A stretch of DNA of 64,000 nt from Zantedeschia hybrid cultivar (lineage: Eukaryota > Streptophyta > Magnoliopsida > Alismatales > Araceae). Of the stretch, positions 58,401 through 64,000 are shown piece after piece. Each line of letters begins with the position of its first letter. Within the stretch, counting starts at the first letter, position 1. Location of the stretch: positions 2,342,001 to 2,406,000 of the forward strand of contig JARZZO010000011.1 in NCBI GenBank assembly GCA_030544215.1, written 5' to 3'. Below the pieces are notes generated by a model. It was not told the DNA's origin. It made no database searches and saw only the letters and a program-made list of their open reading frames with translations. Position numbers and translations under genes: made by a program.

Positions 58401-60689
58401 CAGGGGTGTCAACGGGCTGGACCAGCCCGCAAGCTCGACGGGCTAGCCCGTGACGGGTCAGACTTGGACTCGTGTGCGGAGCCCGTCGGGCCTCTTAGAA
58501 GCCCGCGAATAGAGCCCGTTATGATGCGGGTCGGGCTGGGTTTGGGCGTGTGGCCCGTTGGGCCGCCAGTTTTCCAAGAACGAAGAGTAGAAGAGGTGGT
58601 TTCAGCCTGCGGCGCGAGGCGGGGTGCTCCCGCTCGGACCGCCGTCTGCGCGCCTGCCTGCCCTGTGCTGCGCCAGGGCACACAACACCTGGACGCCGGA
58701 GCCTCAGTCAGTGCAGCGCCCAGGAAGCCGACACACAGTGCCTATTTGCCCACCACTGCCAGCCCATGCTGCTCCTATATTTTTTTTGTTTTGAATTTAA
58801 TCATTTTCTTTGTAGTGTAGAAATTTCATGTAGTGGGCATTAACGTTCATTGCATTGTAGTTTATGTTCCCTCTAAATTGCAATGCAATCTTTTTTTCAA
58901 TTTAGCGGTATTAATCATTTAATCTCTCTCTTCTCTAAGTGTGTTAGTGTTAATGTTAATCAATGAGTTTGGAGAATTTTAAGTATTAGTGTCTAATGTC
59001 AATTAATATTTAGGTTATAGGTAATTAGTTTGTCTTTAATTTCGAGGTAGATTGAATAGCCATAAGTCTTCAAATCTAAATCTATTTCTTTCTTTTTCAA
59101 ATCTTTATTGGAAGTGTAAGTGTTTGTTCAGACAATTTATTTTGGAATATGTACTCTTGTATCTTTATTTGAGGAATGAGATATGACTTATATTGTGAAC
59201 TATTTTTGTCTATTCAAAAGATATGTATATGTTAAAATCAGGGTTTGCTTGTTAAAATTATTTTTTGTATTGAAACATCTAAAAAGTAAAAAAATATTAA
59301 AAGCAGGATTTTTTCTTAAAATATTTTTCTTGTGTTGAATTATTTAATGAAAGTAGGCTTATGTTAAAGAGTAAGTTTTTTTTGTTGTCATTTGCTTTTT
59401 TCCACGTTCAAAAAAATATATACTCTTTCTAAATAAACAAAATTGCACAAAGATAAATTTGAAACCTTGGAAGGACAGATTTTATGCAACACTGAACAGA
59501 TCAATAAGGATGATAGTCTTGAAAATCTGGTTAGTCGTTGAAAATAATTCTAAGTTGAGTAATACTTGTTGCACCACGTGTGGTGCAGCGAGTTGTTGCC
59601 GTCCGATCAAACTAATTAGACGATTGTCTGCGGGCGGTGTAACAAGTGTTTCTCTTTTAAGTTGGGCTTAGTTGATTGGAGAATTGCTTATTCCTATATA
59701 AGTAATCCCGGATTGCTTGTGTCGGAGTAAGGTTTGCTTTGCTTTGATAATCATATTCTAACTGTATTCAGAGTAAGTCATTCTAATTAAATAACATAAA
59801 TAAAAGATATGATTAAGAAGATATCATTTATACTTATTCTAGATAGAATAAATAATTCTAACACTTTTTGTCCGAATTAGTTTATTCCCTCTTGTCCTAA
59901 AGAGAGAAAGCGGAATACGGGCCTAACAGTTTGGAAAGGCCTCGTAAGAGGGCTAGCTAGTTAACGTCGTATTTGAAATTAACTGTTTCACAACGAGATT
60001 GTTAATCCAAGTTTGTGAGTTCAAATATGAACACATCCAAGGAGCAATGACTATGTCGTCAAGATCTTGAAATCATGGTATAATAAAAAGTGGTACTTGG
60101 TAGCAGTTTTGATATTTCTGCGGCATAGGAAAAGAAAACAACATGACAAGGAGAAAAAATAGTACATAAAAGACCTAGTAGGGCAACTAATACTCTTACC
60201 ACTCAACCTAGGATTAGATTATCTCTTAGTTAGTGATTAGTTACGCTAACAACAATGTTTCACCATTTATTGGCACGAACTTGTTCCAAAGGCCTCGTGT
60301 TAATTTCCCAACGTTGATGATGACTTTTCTCATTCATTGATGTCAATGCATGAAAAGTTAGGGCCAACACCTCTGCGCCTTGTTTAGAAATGGCACACTA
60401 ACCTCCATTCGTGTTTCTGATTAAAATGATCAAGAAATAGTCGTAGGTTCGGGAATGCAATTCTTTTTATCAAAAATATGAATAATCCGAGGCGCTGGTC
60501 GGGCTGGGCGCTGCCCTGGCCACCTGGCTCGCTGGGTTCCCATGGGCTTCATAAGCCCCTGACAGGCTGGGCTGGGTTCTGAAGGTTCTGGCCCGTCGGG
60601 CTTGGGCTGGGCTCGGGCCGGGCCAAGGTAATTCCGGGCCGGGCCGGCTTTAGTTGGGCTGGCCCAAGCCCAGCCCGTTGACACTGCTA
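58401..60689. mobile_element. Non-autonomous hAT transposon
   Basis: Left end CAGGGGTGTCAACGGGCTGG is inverted against the right end, whose complement is TAGCAGTGTCAACGGGCTGG. An exact 8-bp duplication CTTGAGAT flanks it (58393-58400 and 60690-60697). Subterminal regions are rich in GGCCCG and GCCCGT, and the middle is AT-rich. No hAT transposase motif is seen in the 2.3 kb, so it would depend on another element. Confidence 0.92.
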
Positions 60690-60697
60690 CTTGAGAT

Positions 60698-61589
60698 GGG
60701 TTGGGCCGCAGTAACTTGATAGATATGAGTTGGACTAAATTTGGCTGGGACACTTATATTTGGGCCCGCCCAATTAGGACGTCGTCGAATTTGATAAAAT
60801 GAGATGGTTACATCTATTCTGCTGACCATTTCGATCAAAAAACGAAAATCTTATTAAAACGTGATTTGTTTGCATGTGAGGCAAAAAATAATGATGTTTA
60901 CATACACATGTACATATACATATCCCTTTTGTTTGAAAAATCTGATCATGGGGGACTAAGGATACTGTTTACCCAAGATGTGCACAATGTCCGTAAGGGA
61001 CGCATTGCAGCTACTTGACGGACGTGAATCAAGGGAGATCGTCATTAAATGCAGCCACTTAGTTAATTTTATTTAGTAATGTAAGTGTTTAGATTATATT
61101 TGATACTTTATTATGATGTAATTTTCTTGTTTCTTGGGGATAGCTTAAGTTTGAGGTTAGTAGTGTTATTTCTTAAGTTTTTATTTTGTTGGGGTCTTAT
61201 TGTAAACTCTTGCTATAAAACCTGTGGAGACCAGAGCTCAGATTGTTAGAGAAGAAAGAGAAAACTGTCAACTTGAGGTGTTTCCAAAATGGGATGGTAC
61301 AATCAGTAAGTTCGGTTCGGTCCCGAGTTGGCATACAAATTGAGGTGTTTCTCAAAAAAAAAAAAAAAAAAAGGTATACAGTCAACTTAGAGCCAACCCA
61401 AGCTCACTAATAGTACTGTCTAATTTTTTATCTAACTCAGCTGGAGCTGGGGGAATCAGAGGTCATTTGGCATGGCCTCTCCCTCACATGTCTTCAACAA
61501 TGCTAGTCCTCCTAATAGTAATTATGATTCACTGCCAGATGAAGAATATAACAAATTTGGATGACCTTGACCAAATTGTCATATCTCGA
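60698..61589. other. Intergenic DNA with a poly(A) run, no gene
   Basis: An A run of 19 at about 61354-61372 follows TTGAGGTGTTTCTC, and the same phrase TTGAGGTGTTTCC occurs near 61273. This could be a small retroposed insert, but edges are not clear. Confidence 0.4.
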
Positions 61590-64000
61590 TACAGCTTAAG
61601 CATTGTGATAAACTTTGTTCATTAAATTGGTATAGTACGATTTTGTAGCCAATACAAATCTTCATTGATTTCCATGTGTGATGTGCGCCAGCCGCCCGTG
61701 CATGCCATGCTTTCCACGTTATTACACCACGGTCGACCCACAATTATGGGACCAGAACGGCTCGTATGTAAAAGCTATTTTAAAGGATATGTACACAAAC
61801 TGCAATACCACATGGTAAATGATTTTGAAATTAGATAGTACACAAAGGACCACAAGGTGGCCATTCGGACATCAGCTTTCAAATCTCTTCTTCTACATAA
61901 CCGGCGAAACTAAAATTTAAATTCAAAATCTCTCTTTTAAAAGAAAAATATTATTTTGCATGTATACTTCTAAAAAAGAAGTTGACTCATACAATATCGA
62001 TACGTAGTACCAATATCGATCAGTCCTGGCCCCAGGTCCGTGAAGGCAGGTTCATGGATGTCGATCAGTCCTGGCCACTGGTAGATCCAGCCATATTCAA
62101 TGGGGTCATGAGATCCTACTGAATTTTATTAAGTTTATTGTCTCAATGTAAAGTAGTCTGTCTGGGACTGCACTGGCTCAACCTAGGATCCCGCTGGCTT
62201 AATCTAAGACCCCATATAATCTAGTCCAAGATTTTATTGAGCTAACCTTACTTACGACTTAATATTTCAAAAACCCTACTGAACGAGATTTATGCATCCG
62301 TCACTGCTGGCCACCCAGTCAGTTAAACAAAGTGCAGGTCATAATTACATTTGGAGGGTCGTCTAACAGTTGCATATATCAAGGCCCCCTACAACGATTG
62401 AGACATGTTTGCATATATGTTTACGTTCTAATTCTAAATATAGTCCTTTTATTGAAGAAATTAAGGTTAATTAACCTAGTCTGGCTTGGATGGCATGGGC
62501 AACATGCTATCTCATACAATATCGGTACGTAGTACTTTGCTCTAGCTTTCATTAAATTAATGGCAATAGTAAATCTAAGAACGTCATCTGTAGTTTACGT
62601 ATTGGAGATAATTCTAAAAAAGAATTTATATTTGCAGATAACTCTCATATGATACTCATTTGTGTATTATCCATTAATTAAAAGGATTTTTAGTAAATAA
62701 CTTCTTAGAAGATTCAATACTTTCCCTCCTGTATAATATGTATTTGATGAGGCAGAATCCGATTCGGCCTATTAAAACAAGCCCAAATCCCGTTCAGCCC
62801 AACAGCAGCAGTACCAGGCCCCCCGGGAGCCTTTGGCCCGTCAGCGGCCCAGCAGCCTTCGGCCCATAAGCGGCATCGTCGCTCCCGGCCCAACAGGCTT
62901 CAGCCCGTCAGCGGCCCACTAGCCTACGGCCCGGGAACAGCGCGGCAGCCCAGGGCCCAACAGGCTTCGGCCCATCAGCGGCCCAACCTCCTTCGGCCCG
63001 GTAGCCGAATCCGGCCCACTCCGGTGGCGGATCGGGCATTATGGCGGTTTATCAGTAAGCCATCATTTAGTCCTATATCGGCTGCCACCGTTAACCATCC
63101 GCTATCCTCTGCTATAAATACCCCGCTATTTATGGCCAAAAGGAGGAGGCCTCCCCAAGTTTCCGAGACCCTTAATAGGACTTCTGTCCGAAAAGTCTTA
63201 GAGCTGCTCTTTCTTGCCTTCTGAATCGAATCTTCTTCAGGAGCTAACTTGACCGTCGGAGGGGGTTCCCCAGGGCTGACGTCCGGGACTCCTGCTGACT
63301 GGTTCTTCTTCTTCTTTCCCTCCTACAGGGGCTCGGTTCGAATTATCGCCGACCTCCCCGAGTCGGTCTCGGCCGCCGACCTCGGATTCCTCTCCATGGT
63401 CTCGACGCCGTACGCCGGCTGCCCCAAGACAGGAGACTCGGTCTCGCGCTGAAGGAGCCTTCGGGCTCACTATCCCAGAGTAAGCCCGCTCCGAGTCTCC
63501 CCGGCTTCGGACCTTCGGCTTCGACTCCGTCGTCTGTCGACGAACAGAGGGAAGCAGATTCATCCGCGTCGTTCCTCCGTCCGCCGAAGGAGCTTCGGCC
63601 TCAAGACAGGAGACTCGGTCTCGCGCTGAAGGAGCCTTCGGGCTCACTATCCAAGAACAAACCCGCTCCGAGTCGCCTCCGGCATCGGACCCCCGGCTCC
63701 GCCTCTGCGTCTTTCGCCTCCCGGAACCCCGGCGGGCCTCTCTCGAACACCGATCCGGTCCAGCTCCGGATCCTCTCCTTCGGATTCCAGCTCCGGAATC
63801 CGGTCGTGATAGATCCAGTCTACATCAGTATTGATATAAAACTCTTTAGCTATTGTGAATGACATTATTCAAAATTCTCATAAGAAAAATAACATAGACA
63901 TTCACCTATATATATATATATAAGCCTATTATAATTGAAGTTTAAAAATATATTTAGCATCAAAACTATTTCTATTTACAAATGCATGTTGTTCCAAAGG
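61590..64000. repeat. Third copy of the duplicated block's left part (runs off window)
   Basis: It matches 36748-38105 in order, with a solo LTR inserted at 62745-63827. The window stops just past the unoccupied CACTA site (ACAAATGCATGTTGTTCCAA). Confidence 0.85.
62745..63827 (+). mobile_element. Solo LTR with target duplication
   Basis: A 1083-bp insert starting TGATGAGGCAG and ending TCTACATCA, flanked by GTATT (62740-62744 and 63828-63832). The uninterrupted site is visible at 37950 and 51690. A TATA-like CTATAAATACC near 63113 suggests plus orientation. A CGGCCCATCAGCGGCCCA-type repeat is at 62820-63010. The unit around GACAGGAGACTCGGTCTCGC occurs at about 63428 and 63605. Confidence 0.93.

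Overview
This window is nuclear DNA of a flowering plant. The evidence is genes with GT-AG introns, papain-like cysteine proteases with signal peptide and propeptide, and dense plant-type transposons: Ty1/copia, Ty3, L1-type LINE, CACTA, hAT, Mutator-like and TRIM elements. The strong contrast between GC-rich protease exons and AT-rich surroundings fits a monocot or early-diverging angiosperm, but I cannot name the species. No RNA gene, CRISPR array or bacterial operon is visible.

The only convincing host genes are a minus-strand tandem cluster of C1A cysteine proteases. Each has two exons and one intron, placed between the QGxCG and SCWAF motifs. Genes A (19364-20610), B (26393-27695), C (43657-44801) and D (53602-54747) have open reading frames, complete Cys/His/Asn triads and predicted lengths of 350, 345, 350 and 350 aa. 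A fifth copy survives only as a C-terminal relic near 51150. All four genes share a promoter core with a TATA element about 65-80 bp upstream of the ATG. Upstream of each lies a degenerate repeat built on TTTTATAAGACCAAAG and CTTGTAAGAGCAAG. Genes C and D are recent duplicates carried on blocks 37817-46044 and 51555-55994. A third copy of the block's left edge runs off the window end, which predicts another protease gene just beyond it.

Layout: 1-4140 is the 3' end of a Ty3 (Tat-like) retrotransposon. 4149-11864 is a decayed minus-strand copia element, interrupted in its integrase by a solo LTR with a perfect 5-bp target duplication. 11865-14122 is unassigned. 14123-19221 is a complete but inactive copia element ending 142 bp from gene A. 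19364-29520 holds genes A and B with their upstream repeats. 30308-36747 is a decayed L1-type LINE. 36748-46044 is duplication block C, with a CACTA element that captured two exons of a Rop GTPase-activating protein gene. 46045-51554 is mixed old duplicated flank, LTR pieces, a TRIM and the protease relic. 51555-55994 is block D with a hAT MITE. 55995-64000 has a tandem TRIM array, a 2.3-kb hAT element and the third block copy split by a solo LTR.

The main biological story is a tandem protease family expanded by segmental duplication and then marked by transposon insertions. Because paralogous blocks keep the empty sites, several insertions can be defined to the base.
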